Assembly (NCBI GenBank): GCA_900239685.1
Contig: OENT01000483.1
Span: 1-64,000, forward strand
DNA length: 64,000 nt
Direction: 5' to 3'
Origin: Rotaria macrura
Lineage: Eukaryota; Rotifera; Eurotatoria; Philodinida; Philodinidae
Shown: positions 47,780 through 60,839 of the stretch, one piece after another
Layout of the letters: the number at the start of each line of letters is the position of its first letter
Position numbering within the stretch: position 1 is the first letter of the stretch
Position numbers and translations under genes: made by a program
Notes under the pieces: generated by a model
What the model was told of the DNA's origin: nothing
The model's input: the letters and a program-made list of their open reading frames with translations, nothing else
Database searches by the model: none

Positions 47780-48225
47780 ACAAAGCGTTTAGGGAAAAAC
47801 CGCAGTCAACCGCGGTTATTTTCAACTAACCGCGGTTTTTCCTAGAAAATTCCAGTGTCATTGAAAAGACTGCGATTATCCGCGGTTTTTCTCGTTGCGT
47901 TTTATATTAACCGCAGGTTCGTTAATGAAAACCACGGTCTTCAAAAATGCGCTTCGACTCGTTTTCCCATTACCGCAGTGAACACAATTGCAAACGCGGT
48001 ATTCCAATACTGGGTTACACACGGTTTTCCAAAACCGGGTGAATACCATTCTAACCGCGATATTCGGAAACACAGTCATGTGCGGTTTCGAGAACCACAG
48101 TGTATACGATTATAACCGCGTTACTCAAAAACGCGATTCGAAGCGGTTTTGAGAAACGCAGGAAATACGACTATAATCGCGATATTGAGAAACGCGTTTA
48201 GATATGGTTTTGAGAACCGCAATAT
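47780..48225. repeat. 61-bp tandem array of CG-containing hairpin words
   Basis: TAACCGCG-type words recur at 47991, 48052, 48113 and 48174, exactly 61 bp apart, with older, more degenerate copies to the left back to about 47780. Each unit carries GAAACGCG and its near-complement CGGTTTTGAGAAACGCAG, so it can form a small hairpin. The array is richer in CpG than its surroundings and non-coding. Confidence 0.65.
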
Positions 48226-48975
48226 TATTTGTCTTTTTATTATCTTCTAGTAGAATTAAATTGCATCAGACATTTATTAGAGAATCAAAATGTTTCATGC
48301 AAGATAAAATAATATTTATACTTATGACTCGCTAAATATCAGAAGTTAAAGCAATTAGGAGGCTGGCATAATTCAAATTGATGTGCCAGTGAGAATTCGT
48401 ATGATTAAATCCATAACTTTATGATGCATATTTAAAAGTATTCTGTTTTTAATCGTAGTTACAAGGCAATATCATGTATATTAATTCAATCGGACATACG
48501 CTAATGAATGCTAACATGATCGAGTTAATCACAAATCAACATCATTAGAAGATATGAATGAGACTGCATGGAAAACACAAGGGTACCGTACGGAACTATT
48601 TTTGATTCAGACCAAACTCATGGTAGAATGTAGTTCAGATTGAAGATACGAAAGAACGCTATACTATATAAATGCCAGAAATTTTGATTAGAATTATTCT
48701 AGCTTTTTAATGACTCTTGTTTCTATTATTTTTCAAGTCATAAATATGAGCTTTCTTCTACCTCATATACGTAACATTTGTTGGCCCTACTTGTTTATAC
48801 ATAATAATCGATTAATGGCGCTTTATAGAAATTCGTACAAATGTTATCTTCTGAATAATTGACTTTAAATACAGCAAATTTACAAGGTAGAAATATTTCA
48901 TGGTCTGACAGTATATATTTTAATAAATATCAATCACAGTTAATTATGAAGCGCTTGAGTGGCGCGTCTATATAA
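48226..48975. other. Intergenic, upstream of the Kv-like gene
   Basis: AT-rich, no frame supported. CTATATAAAATG directly at the start codon of the next gene is noted but is too close to be a usual TATA box. Confidence 0.4.
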
Positions 48976-48976
48976 A

Positions 48977-50169
48977 ATGATTAATGAAATAAAGCCGAAA
49001 ACGATCCAATTAATTGTTCGTAATGAATCTTTCGAACTCTCATCTTCTACATTTCTTCAATTGGTCGAAAGTTCATCATCATCATTGTCATCTGAGTTCA
49101 ATGCTTTCAAACGAGATCCAAACGATCAAATCCATTTAGATGTTGATCCGTGTATATTTAATGCTTATCTTCTCTATATTCAAACAGGTTGTTTTGTTCG
49201 ACCTGATTATTTATCTCGAAAAGACTTAATTGATGGATTACATACATGTGGTGCACCTACCTCACTAATCGATTATTATGAACATAATGATCTTGCATTA
49301 ATTTTTTCTTCAAATGAATATTCATGTTGTCCAATTAATAAGAAAAATCCTGTTCTTCATCAATTATTCAATATATTAGTTCTAAGCGGATTATTTATTG
49401 CAGGATGTTGTTTAACTATTGATTTGTATCGACAAGTATTAATTCTTAACAAAAATCCTTTTATTGACTCTTGTCAATTCTTTACGATGACGATTTATTT
49501 CATCGATGGAGTTTTATTCCTCTATTCTAGTATATCTGAAATTTCTAAGTTTACTTCAAAGATCAATAGAGAAAGACAATTAGGAAAATATCCGAATTCG
49601 ATAACTAATGTGATTTCATGTTTGGGTAAAGGATGCGCCTGACCCATGAATATATTTATGCAAATATCCTCTGTTTAGGTATTTTATGTTATTTTATCAT
49701 TCAACGTCCAATAACAAATGTTTACGTGTCGAATTACAATTCTCTATGGATTTTCGTTCATATGTGTCGTACTACTCGTATATTACAGTTAGGCTTTCAT
49801 TTGATTGATATCCGATGTTGTCTATATGCCATCACACAATGTCTTTGGACATTTCTACAAATCGTAACCGGGATTTTTTGGTTATTAATCTTTTCAGGTT
49901 CAATGCTATATACATTCGATATGATGGAAAGTAATCAGCAGTATTCAACTAATCTTCTAGCTATTTTCTCGGCACATGAAACTTTATATACAATTGGATA
50001 TCGTAATAATGCACCGTATGGATTTTTAACACGTCTATGGACATTAACAAGTATATATTTTATGTCGTCAATCTTACAAATGCTTTTGTGGTCATATCAA
50101 AGTAAAGTTACGATTCAATGGAAAATTTTATTAAATAATCAAAATACACGAGGAGAATCGGACTTGTAA
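48977..50169 (+). CDS. Kv-like potassium-channel subunit with degenerate filter
   Basis: Two exons, 48977-49625 and 49679-50169 (53-bp intron, phase 1); 379 residues. Residues about 10-100 form a T1/BTB tetramerisation domain, with IHLDVDPCIFNAYLLYIQTG matching the FFDRxPxxFxxILxYxRTG element. Six membrane segments follow: S1 LFNILVLSGLFIAGCCLTI, S2 FFTMTIYFIDGVLFLYSSI, S3 split by the intron, a poor S4 (FVHMCRTTRILQLGFHL, two Arg three apart instead of four to six), S5, a pore loop and S6 (YFMSSILQMLLWSY). The pore signature reads LYTIGYRNNAP where active channels have TxGYGD, so the second Gly and the Asp are replaced by Arg and Asn. It is likely an electrically silent or modulatory subunit, or has altered permeation. 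No premature stop or frameshift. Confidence 0.75.
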
Positions 50170-50174
50170 CAATT

Positions 50175-53070
50175 AGTTTTTGTTCTTCGTTGAATATTTC
50201 AAAATATTTATAAATTGTATTTGTTTGGTTGAAAATTTTTGACTCACATTGTCTATTCACGACATCCAGATAATATTATAGATATCGGTTTAGGTTACGG
50301 AGGAAAACTTCGAAACTGAAAACGTTCACATCACCATTTGAGTATGGACGTGATGAGATACTTTCTGATAATTTCCTTGCGCACTGACACTCAAATCGTT
50401 TTCCCCTCATTCACACCGAAAATCAAAATCAAATTGGCAACTAATGCTTTATACAAGATAGGTTTTAAATGCGTACAATTTTATTCATGAAGTGGGATAT
50501 TGATGCAGAACAATATTCCCAATGATTTTCATTCTCTGTCGCAAAATATCTAAGGAATAAATAATAAATTCGTGATGTACTGCCTGTTTAAAAATTTTGT
50601 AAGTATACCTGAACTGAAAATATACGAAATAGATTCATTCTATATGCACAGAGGTGTTATGAGAGCTTCGAGGTTGAAACTGTAGGCTAGTAGATAATTC
50701 AGGATGTTGATTGATTAAGGAAAATTTTCTATAAAATTAATCAGAGCTGAGAGAGAATTGAGCAATGGTTTTGATCTTTGCAGGGCCAAAAAATGACTAA
50801 AACCCTGGAATTATGTTGACAAAAACAATGAAAATTTCTCATGATTAGAAAGTCCTTGCTTTTCCCTTTCACCTGTCCATCATGTTCCTCAGTGTTCAGC
50901 GTTTCCAATATTTTACCACTGTCTCCTTGTTTAAAATAGAAATTTTCACTATAGGAAAACCATAAAATACCAAAGATTCATAATCAAAGAAAATGTGAAT
51001 TACTAATATTCACAGGGGAATTCATCGATTTCATAAAGTCTATTTTAAATGAATGTTTCAAATTTGTATATATTCAATGGAAAATTCTATTTTATCTATG
51101 AACTTACTAATCTATTTTGTATTTAAATAATGTAAATGTACTTTTTAAAGCAAAAACAATATACTACAGTAGAAAACAGTATAATCATCATTGACTATCT
51201 TTTCTATAAAGACGCAATGCTAGAACCAATGCAATGTGAGAATTCGAAGACGTAGGCCTCTACTTAACGAATCAAAGCTGTTGAGATCGAACTAAAGTCG
51301 TTGATCTTATGTTTGCTTCATTGCCTATCGAATTTCGATAGTTGTTTTTATTTCTCTCTTCTCCGCGTTAATCCGGGCAAAGAACATTGTGGAATAATTT
51401 TATTCATTGTACCGTTCCGTATAAAAAACACGGCCATTCATTCTCATATCTTTTCAGTATGTTTTTCATTGAGATGATAAACCATATCTACAGATGAACT
51501 ATGTTATTATATGTTCTAGACACTGTATTGAAGTAGAACTTATCTAAAATAACCATATGGTCATGAAATCCATCGTATGTCTTCTAGTAGAAATTCAAAG
51601 AAATACGTGGCATTTGCAAAGTATTTGAAATATTAGTAGGTCAAATATAAAGATTTAGGATCCAACATTTCGTCGATACGTACGAGTGGTCATCAAGAGA
51701 GAACACGATTTTCTCTATGATCTTTTTTTCAATCGACACTTTGCTGTTGAAGACAATCGTTCTGGATGTCTAATGAACACTCTGTCAATCAATAAGAAAA
51801 CAGGAGAAGCATCCGACAGCATATTCTTTCATAAAAAATGCTCTTGCTCTCTATGTCATCATTATATTTTTTCTGATTGCAAATTGAGATTAAAACGACC
51901 TTAGTAAAAGTTAATCTAGTAATGAGTTCATATTCTAAATGTCAACTGTTTAGGCAGGTCTTTCCAACTATTGATCTACCCTATCTTTGCACTCGAGCTG
52001 TGCTAGTTCTACGTAGATCTAAGTTTTCCACGAATTAGTGTTCAGGCATCGATATCAACTATAAGAATTTGATTTAATTGTTGCCAATGATCAATTTAAT
52101 TTTACGTTGAAATTTTCTATAAATAGTTCGAATAATTACGAATAGGAACACAATTCGTCGTGAAATACATCCTATGTCGTTCAAACTATTGGCTTTTTAC
52201 ACAAATTTTCGACGATGTTTTCTTTCAGATGTTAAACATTTGTTTATAATGGCTTCATCATTGATGCTCGTAGTTTTGGGCTTCCAAGAATTTTCTTGGA
52301 CTTTTACTTGCGTTCATAAAATATCAACATACGATACATAGATAGAAATTAAAGCGATTATAGCAATCTGATCGAATAGATACTGGAAAAAAGGGAATTG
52401 TGCAATTGCAACATAATTATGAAGTAAAACAATCTGTAGATTTTATATTTTCCGTAGAATCGTCAAGAGAAAGTATTTTTCAGATATTCAAATCGAATCT
52501 TAGTGGTATTCAGTCTTTAATTGTGTATGAACAAACTTTATTGTAGACAGTAGTGAGGATGGGGAGTAACAATGTGCCAAACAAGACCTGTAATGGCATA
52601 TTTTTCCGTGTTGAGAACAAGAGTACGAGAAATGTATCCCGATTTCTTTCCAATTATGCTCGAAACTACTTTTCTGTCTTGCTTCATAGAACAGATCACT
52701 CGTTGGAGCAGTCACACGTGCTTAAACGATTATTCTTGACGATGCAATCTCACACGGAAGCGTTTGCACACGTGTCATTTTTCTCACAAAAGCTAAATGA
52801 AATGTGATAAATATTTGTCATGGGAAGAATTACTATTGAAATCTCATTAAGTGACTCCTCCGAAGATAGTCGGATATAGGCGAAAACCTTTGAGGTGTTT
52901 TCATAAGGCCAAGATGAACTTTGTTGACTTTTGTTAAGAGTCTGATACAAGCAAATAAATGATACGTCATCGATGTGAATACGTGATGAATATACTAATC
53001 TTTGTATTACAATTAACTGCTTAAATACTGATATCTATTTCAAATAAAAAGAAGGATGAGTGTTTTTAGA
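50175..53070. other. Intergenic stretch
   Basis: AT-rich, only short frames (up to 84 codons) with no resemblance. Nothing else seen. Confidence 0.4.
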
Positions 53071-53071
53071 A

Positions 53072-53761
53072 TCATGCTTTATTGACGCGGGATTGAGATG
53101 TGTTATTTTTACCATTTAAAGGAGAAGGCAAAATTGTATCGAGTAATTCATTGTAGATTTTTCCAGAGTTTCCTCCAGGCCGATCGATAGGCTCATATAA
53201 AGATAGCAACATTTTATCTTGTTTCCAAGGTGATTTCTTGTCAAAAATTTGCTGAAAACTAGTAGTAAAATATTAATAACTCAAGATTAGCCAACCATTT
53301 TATCAGCAAACGCGTATAGATAATTGGCGCACTATTAAATATTAAAATTCTAAAATGTCAACCGTATACTATGTTGTCTATTTTAGAAATTTGATGATAA
53401 AGTCTAAACAAGGTTGTTCGAAGAATCTGACATTGACGATTCAATGCAATTTCATTTCTTCTATTTTTCAACAGTGAACAACACACATCTCTATCCGATG
53501 CCTACTAAAGATTGTTCTCTAAATGCCCATCTTTGTTTTAAGTATTCCGGGATACATTTCACTCATGGATCAGAACTTCATTGAATTAAAATCAAACAAT
53601 TGATCTCTATACCGTCAACGATTCAGTCATTCATCCTCGAGTCTTACTTGCTGAAGCAAGATTCTTCTGTTTTTGTACATGCAGGATAGACAAGGCTCGC
53701 TCTAAAGCTGGTGTACTTTCTTGGCCATTACACGTGATTACACATGTCGAACTACACGATT
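53072..53761 (-). CDS. Possible 3' exons of an unrecognised gene
   Basis: Two open blocks read like protein. 53648-53761 opens after TTACAG and contains CNGQESTPALERALSILHV, with a good donor GTAAGAC. 53072-53251 opens after TTTTCAG and contains SPWKQDKMLLSLYEPIDRPG and KIYNELLDTILPS, ending VNKA and a stop, with AATAAA overlapping it. The phases (1 and 0) do not match, so a further exon must lie between or one block is chance. No family recognised and no start found upstream. Confidence 0.3.
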
Positions 53762-53764
53762 CTG

Positions 53765-56395
53765 TAACGTTCGTCAGTAAGTATTATAGACTGTCAATCT
53801 TTAGAACAAAAAGAACAAGTTTAGTTCTGATCATAATGTTGATCTGATTGTATTAGTCCATAAAACTCTATTGATTTCAAATAAGCATCATATATTCTGA
53901 TCTCTTTGCATTGACGGCAGTTTCTATATTCCATAGAGAGTTCATAGTTTTCAGTCATCTTTGTGTTTATTCTTCATCATACACACGCAATGTCATTGTT
54001 CATTTAAAGCAATTACGAAAAGGTGTGCGTGCATATTTGAAATTTAATGCATCTAAGTAGTGCTTGTCGCGTCATCCAAGACGTTTAGAATATAGCGTTA
54101 GTGCTGATAATGATTTGTGCATGTTGATTAATCCATACGGTACTAAATGACAGGAAATAGAAATAGAACAGGAACAAGATTTGTTCATTATGTGAATTGA
54201 AAAATACGAGTCATATAGCTGCTCATGTGAAGAACTCTCTCTTTTTTCTTTCAGAAAAAGTAGTTTTTTTTTCTAGATAAATGATTGAATCGTAAAAATG
54301 GAGAATTCACTGAGCTGCCAATCTCTCTTTTTTGTGCTTGACAAAACAAAAAAGAAGAAGAAATCTAACTGACAGCGTAGCCCTTTTCCACTTTCCTTTA
54401 ACAAACATATAACGTCTACTCTATCGGATTGTAGCCTCAAAAGGTTACCCGTACTTCCTGTCTATAGTCACACTTTCATTTTCCAGTGTTTTTTTCTTTG
54501 ATAAAGCCCCCGTGAGCGCAATTATTTTTATATAAAAAAAAAGGGAAAAGACCGAGAAAGACAATGCACAACCATCGCCCATAGCGACAAAGAGAAGAAA
54601 AGAAATGAGCTGTTCGACCGTAAAAACTGACGTCTTTATCTCATCTTCTCTTCAACACCTTTCTTTCCTCTTCATTTTGCATGCATTCATGTGCATTCTT
54701 CTACTTTTTTTTCTTTCCATTGCCGTTTTTTTTCTTCATAGACCATACATCGACAAGAAAAAAAAAGTTAAAAGTTGAACTGCATAAGCACTGAGAGAAT
54801 TCCACTGCACATGACGGAATGAAAATTCTCGATGATTATTACAACGGATAATGCAGAGGAACGGAAAAGAGTAAGAAGAACAGCTCGTTATTTTCAATAA
54901 GCACTTCATAAGAGTTAAAGTTGAATTCTGTCGGTGACAATCCATAGAATGTCGATTCTTATGGCTGAGTTTGTTTTTTCACTCTTCGCCGCCCACCTCG
55001 CTCTCTCGCCCCCCCCCCTCGCTCTTCCAAAAAAAAAACATTGTTGACATCGATATTAAGTTTTTCATCTTGTTTATTTTCAAGTTTGTTCACTTTGTAA
55101 TATGATCGAATCATCTATATTCTTTCGCAGAACATTAATTATACTTGAGTACATTGAAATCTCATTCCTTTTGTCTAAGGGTGGTCTGTTTTATCTTAAT
55201 TTTCTTTCTTTCTTTCGTCTTGTTAAACAGAAAAAAAGTGATGTTGAAAAAAATTCACTTCTACGCACACATGTTGTCGCTAAGTACACGTAAACGAGAA
55301 TAGCTGTTGTGAAAGATAAATTGACTGACTGGCTACGAAGGAACACAAGCAGAACGAGAGAAACTTCTTTTTTATTCTTTTTTTTACTACGACTCACACC
55401 GCACATTTTATTTCAAAGTCAAACAAAATTCTACAGTGCAGCCGTGTGCGTGTGTCTGTGTATGTATGTGAAGTCTTGACAACAACAACAACACCATCTT
55501 GATCTCATTCTCATCATAATGATGGATATTCAACAGGTGAGAAGAAAATGCAACCACATAAATAGTATTGAACGATGTTACATAGATAAGTAAAATCTTA
55601 TTAATCCGAAATGAAAATCAGCTTAGATCTATTCAAACAGTTTCGATGAAAATCATTGAGTAGTTAACCAAATAGAATATTTCTTCGTCTTATAATAACA
55701 ATGCAACGAAAACAGGAGAGGTCTTTCTTTGTCTCTCTCTCTCTCTGTCTTTTTTATAATGGACTAGTATTGTTTCATCTTGAATTGACTAATGGAAAGT
55801 GGATCCTTCTTTCTCATCTAGTGCTGCTCTTTCAAGTACCTAAAAGAGAGAGACAGAGGGGGGAAAGAAAGAAATGTTAGAGGCAATGTCTATTGTGTTC
55901 TTTAAGAGTGTAAACAAAAGTCTTCTCTCGTTTTTTTTTCTTCAACATGAAAAGATACATAAAGAATGAGAGAAAGGTGTTATTCTTTTACAGAACAAAC
56001 CTTATGGTAATTAGAATGAAAAACTCGTATGAGAGCAGTTGTTTGTTTTAATTAACTCACCTGTTCGACATCATCTATCATTAGTTGACTGATTGTCAAA
56101 GGAATGCTTCAATTAGTATCGCTGCACTGATGATTCGTGTAAGATAATGAACATCATCGTGTTTTATTGTTCTATCTCATCATTCTTTTTCTTCGACTGA
56201 CCCACCTATATAAGTATTATTTCTTCGTAAGATAAAGATACCTGTTCTTTTTTTCCCTCATTTTTTTTTTGATCTCGTCAAGTGAACTGGCGAGAAGATA
56301 AGACACAAGTGGCATCTTGTCATCATGATCATATATCTCGGGATACATGCGATAAAGTGTGTCTATCAACTACTCGACTTGTTTTATTTCATTTT
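53765..56395. other. Intergenic stretch with low-complexity tracts
   Basis: No supported gene. Contains C-rich (55007-55019), CT-rich (55728-55750) and T-rich tracts. A short ATG frame ending CAACAG|GTGAGA (about 55520-55537) could be a first coding exon but does not match the phase of the downstream gene. Confidence 0.4.
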
Positions 56396-56442
56396 TAGAA
56401 TTGTTGGCATGCGTTTCGACTGTATTGATCGTCATGTTAATA

Positions 56443-58223
56443 ATGGCGACAATATCTCAACGCGAAATGAAACGATGCTATTTTGATGACAATATTACTT
56501 TTCCTATTACAAAAAGTATCAAACGATTCCGAAACTTTGACGAACAAAAGCAATTCGTTCGAACATGTGATCGATCATTAGAACATCGAAGAAAAATTAA
56601 AAGAATCAATGACACCGACGATGAACAACAATTTCATTGTCAAGTTTATCTTCGATTATTTCCATCAACGTTAAAATGCTCATTGGATGTTATTGTTAAA
56701 TCCATCAATAAACAAACCAATGATAACGATGACATTGATTCAATTCTAATTGCACAAACACGAATACCAAAAACAATTAAAGCAGGTTAGAAGTCGACGG
56801 ATATTCTTTGAATTTCAAATAGAAAATGAAATATTTCCGTTATGTTATTTTTATATTTGTTTGTCAAGGTGTTATTCGTGTGCGTCTTGTTTCATCTTTA
56901 TTCAGTGCTGACATTGATGTTCACGAAGACCCATCTCTAATTAAACTGGAAACCATCCGAAATCAACCGTACCATAATCATAGCGATAAACAGTTTGCTC
57001 TTATCTTGAAAGTAAACGTAAATTCCCTATGTATAAAATCAATCATAAATGTTTGTTTTTCGTTTCCTATTTTTATTCTAATCAATTAGAACAGTCAAAT
57101 TGGTCCGGGTGCTATTGGTAAATTATTTATTGAATCGTTAGATCCATCGAACGGATCTTATACAAACAATCCACCTATATTCGAACTCAATCTCAATTTG
57201 AAATCACAGTATGATATTCTATTGACTTCGTCACATCAGGTTGGTATCTGCATAGACTATGTTTAATGAGGTTGAAATAAGTAATCAGACTTTTATATTG
57301 TTCTTTCTCAGATTGATATGAGAAACCGTGCGAAAGAATGATGATCGTATGTCAATATACATATAGAAAGAAAATGAGACATGAAGCTGTATCAATAGTA
57401 TATATATATATATATTGTGAATGAAAAGAAAAAGAAGAAGAAAAAAATATGCGTTATTTGCATAATTTATTGCTAAAGAAATCAAACTGTCGACTTCAGG
57501 TAGAGATACGACAAAGTCAAGTCAAGAAAAGAAAAGAAAAGATTTTATTAGATTATACATCGAAAATATTAGAAAGACGTTTCGACAAGTTCAAAAGTGG
57601 TCGAATGCAATACAAATAATTTCTTTTGTATATTTTATTAAAGAAAGAGAAACAGAAATTCATATGTCACTTTCAAGAGGTTCCTTTTTATCTGTTTATG
57701 TAAGAATATTTGATCTATTGAGCCGGAGAAGTAATTTTGCCTTAACGAATAAATATATATTATTCAATTCTTGTTCAGAAAAATGACGATAATTTAATCT
57801 GTTCCTCTTTACAATGTGGCTGTATTCTATCATCAGACCAATCTCGTCTAAATATAAGTGACGAATGCAATGTAAGAAGAATTTATTATTGTATTTATAT
57901 ATATGTTTGTGTGTGTATGTTTTTAGTTGATATTAAGTGATATGAAACTTATTCATCGTCTAGCCCAACCTCTTCGCTGTTTATGGAAATCGATTGGTCG
58001 TGAATTATCTCCTTGTTTTTCTGAAATCGATCTAGAGGATCTAAATCAAAGATATTTTTTATCAGAAGGAAATCAAGAATGTACTTATCAATTATTACGA
58101 GAATGGTACATACGTGATCCTCATCAAGCAAATATTCGTCACTTACTAACCCGATTAAAACTTCCTTTTCCTATGATAGTGACTATTCACAATGATGTTG
58201 TGAGAACATTTTCTTCGTCTTAA
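56443..58223 (+). CDS. C-terminal death-domain protein
   Basis: Exons 56443-56785, 56869-57011, 57090-57239, 57779-57871 and 57927-58223, phases 1,0,0,0, about 341 residues. An optional 21-nt exon (57500-57520, VEIRQSQ) also fits phase 0. The N-terminal half is charged and unrecognised. The middle (RVRLVSSLFSADIDV, QIGPGAIGKLFIESLDPSNG) may be a beta-sandwich. The last exon is a six-helix death domain: LIHRLAQPLRCLWKSIGREL with the conserved Trp, IDLEDLNQRY, YQLLREWYIRDP, NIRHLLTRLKL. Such domains assemble adaptor complexes in apoptosis or NF-kB-type signalling. The start may be nine bases earlier (56434), or an upstream exon may join at TTTTTAG near 56398. No transmembrane segment in the chosen model. 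Confidence 0.65.
57399..57416. repeat. (TA)n microsatellite
   Basis: Nine or so TA steps inside an intron of the death-domain gene. Confidence 0.7.
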
Positions 58224-59906
58224 CTATAGACAATTCTTATGAGCGTACTTCATACATTCCATTCAGTTTCTGTACAGTGTTTTCATCGTCTTTTTGTAAT
58301 TTGAGGCGTTCGAACTGTTTTTTTTTCTATGTGTGCGTGTGTGAGTTTTTGAATGTTTTCCTTGTCACTAGCCGTCCAAAGGTGCCAGCCGATTGTAACA
58401 AAGAAAAAAAAAGTGACTACATGATCATTTTTTGTGTACATACAGTTTCGTTTTGTTTTTGCATGCGTGTTATTCATTTGCTTTTCCATTAATTGTTTAT
58501 TTGAAGTTTAAAAACACTTTTAAAGAATAAAAGAACATGTTTTGAAAAAAACTTTTTTAGTTACGAAGAATTCTTGTTTGGCGTGTGTCTCCTGACAACC
58601 ACATCAAGAATATTTTCATTTGATAAGTCAGAATTTATCTATGATTCAACCCATTGAAGATAAAATGAGTATGAACTCACTTCTTTTTCGCGTATCAATG
58701 ACATAATCAGACAAGATTCTTTGGGAAAAAATGTAACACATGATTATTCTCTTGGTAAAATGCTTTCAAATTTTTTAATTGATTTTCTCACTTCTACATG
58801 TTTACACACAAGTTGTATCACGGTCGAATACTAGTACATGTTGGCTGTTCTATGCGTTTGGGCGAGTTCAACTGTACAGAATATTTTACAAGAAGAATTA
58901 TTCATAGCTTTTTTTGTAATCATATGAATGTATCTTATTTGTGATGTAATTTCTTCAAGATATTTCTAGTGTTAATTGTTACAACTCATCTTGAACACAA
59001 TGAAATAGGAAAAGGCAACTTTTCTAAAAACAAGAGTGAAAAAATCTAAGATTTGAATTTCCGACTCGATTCAGGCTTTTATTTGGTCTCAGATTGGTTC
59101 GGATCGCCTAGATTTGTTAAGATTAGGTTCTACTCAACTAACTGTGAAAAACTGCACAAAATGTTTTAAAGATTAGTTTCGAAATGCAAATTTTAAAATA
59201 ATTTGCAAACATGACGCGTCAATTGTGAAGTATTTCGTTGTTGCTGAAAATCCATCTGCTCAAAACTTTGAGGTATAGATAAATTTGAACCACCCACATA
59301 CGAACCCTAATCCATATTCAAATTGAATCGAAACCTATCAAAAAGAAATCGCAAAGCTTTGACTTTGTTGCATCTCTAGTTTTTTTATGGTTTCTTTTCA
59401 GATGGTTTTGATGTCAGTCTGTTATAAATATGTTCGTTTAGGTGATGTTTTACCTTCTATGAAGAAGAACTATATAAATCTGAATTTCTACAATAGAATG
59501 CATTTATATGACTTCGTCTTGTGACAACCATTACATGGACGTTTATATTGTGTGGAACAGTCACGGAAATATCTTAATCAGTGTGGATGTTCGGATGTTT
59601 TCTTTTCTCGAACCCTGCAGCTACATTGACCATCACCCAAATGCACACACAGTAAACACTATACTCTGTCGGATCCACGACTCGCCTCATTTCTTCTATC
59701 AAAAAGTAAACGGTCAATACCGGTAGCATTAGTTAGGAGAGTAGAATCTTAATTTGCTTGCGGTGTATTCTTGCCGGAAACCTATTTCACAAAAGCAGCT
59801 TATAGAGAAAATGAAAGACGAAAAACGAAAAGATCAATTTTCTCGATTGTTCATGAAGAATATACCAGTGAGGGCCAGAGTGTTACTGAAATGGAATTCA
59901 TACAAC

Positions 59907-59931
59907 CACACACACACACACACACACACAC
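59907..59931. repeat. (CA)n microsatellite
   Basis: Twelve CA units in a row; the His/Thr runs in overlapping frames come from this repeat. Confidence 0.85.
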
Positions 59932-60513
59932 TGACATTATTAAAGTAATTCCTTCATAATACAGGAATGTAAAGCCTTTCAGAAAATATATAAATTTCTG
60001 TGAGCACGGATACATTAGTACGATGGAATTGGGTTACTAGTTCGCTTTACACATAAACGAGCTTTTTTTTCTGTTCTAACTTTTGTATTGATCACACTTT
60101 TCAGCGAACATGTATTTTCTTTTCTGTTTTCTATTGTGTCTCAAGTGAACAATAATACCGTTTTATTCTCATATATTTCTTGTCACTAAAACATTCGTGT
60201 CATCTTAAATAGATACATTTACAATCACAAATTTCAATTTCAATTTATAATTTCGTTCATTTTTTTCTCCAATAATCATTTCCAATACACATAATTTGGT
60301 ATGTGTTACCTTCTGAAAACGCGATCGAGAGTATAAGTCATTAAAAATATGGGGAATTCACTGAGTTTGAATCAAACTTGTATAGATTTTCTAGTATAAC
60401 TTGTAATCAGTACCCATGCGATGAGGGAAAAAACAAGAAAGGAAAGAAATTATTTCTGATTACTTTGAATTAATTGAAAAGACAGTAATAATATTAGTTT
60501 TGGTTTTTCGCCA

Positions 60514-60531
60514 ATATATATATATATATAT
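60514..60531. repeat. (TA)n microsatellite
   Basis: Nine TA steps in non-coding DNA. Confidence 0.7.
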
Positions 60532-60743
60532 CGATAAGTGAGAAAATCATATAGAAACACAGCGTATACTAGTAGGAAATTTTTGTTTATTCGTGCGTCG
60601 ATACTTTTGAAAAACTGCTTTTCGACGATTATGATAATACTATTCATAACCTTAATCAATAAACAGCACCACACACACAGTCACCGTCGACACAACAACA
60701 CTCTATCAGAGACGTGTATAGTATGTTAAAAGATTGAATACAC

Positions 60744-60839
60744 ATGTCATTTTATGTCATTTTTCAAGATCCGATTATCGGATTTGTTTTTATCCTTCTC
60801 ATCATAATAGGGTTGCCTGGTATGGCAGGTCTTCTTTAA
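60744..60839 (+). CDS. Possible 31-residue single-pass micropeptide
   Basis: ATG-to-TAA frame whose product is one hydrophobic helix (IIGFVFILLIIIGLPGMAGL) after a short MSFYVIFQDP head. This is the shape of small membrane regulators, but length alone is well within chance for this DNA. CATTTTTCAAG inside it could also be a splice acceptor. Very uncertain. Confidence 0.15.
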   Translation: MSFYVIFQDPIIGFVFILLIIIGLPGMAGLL

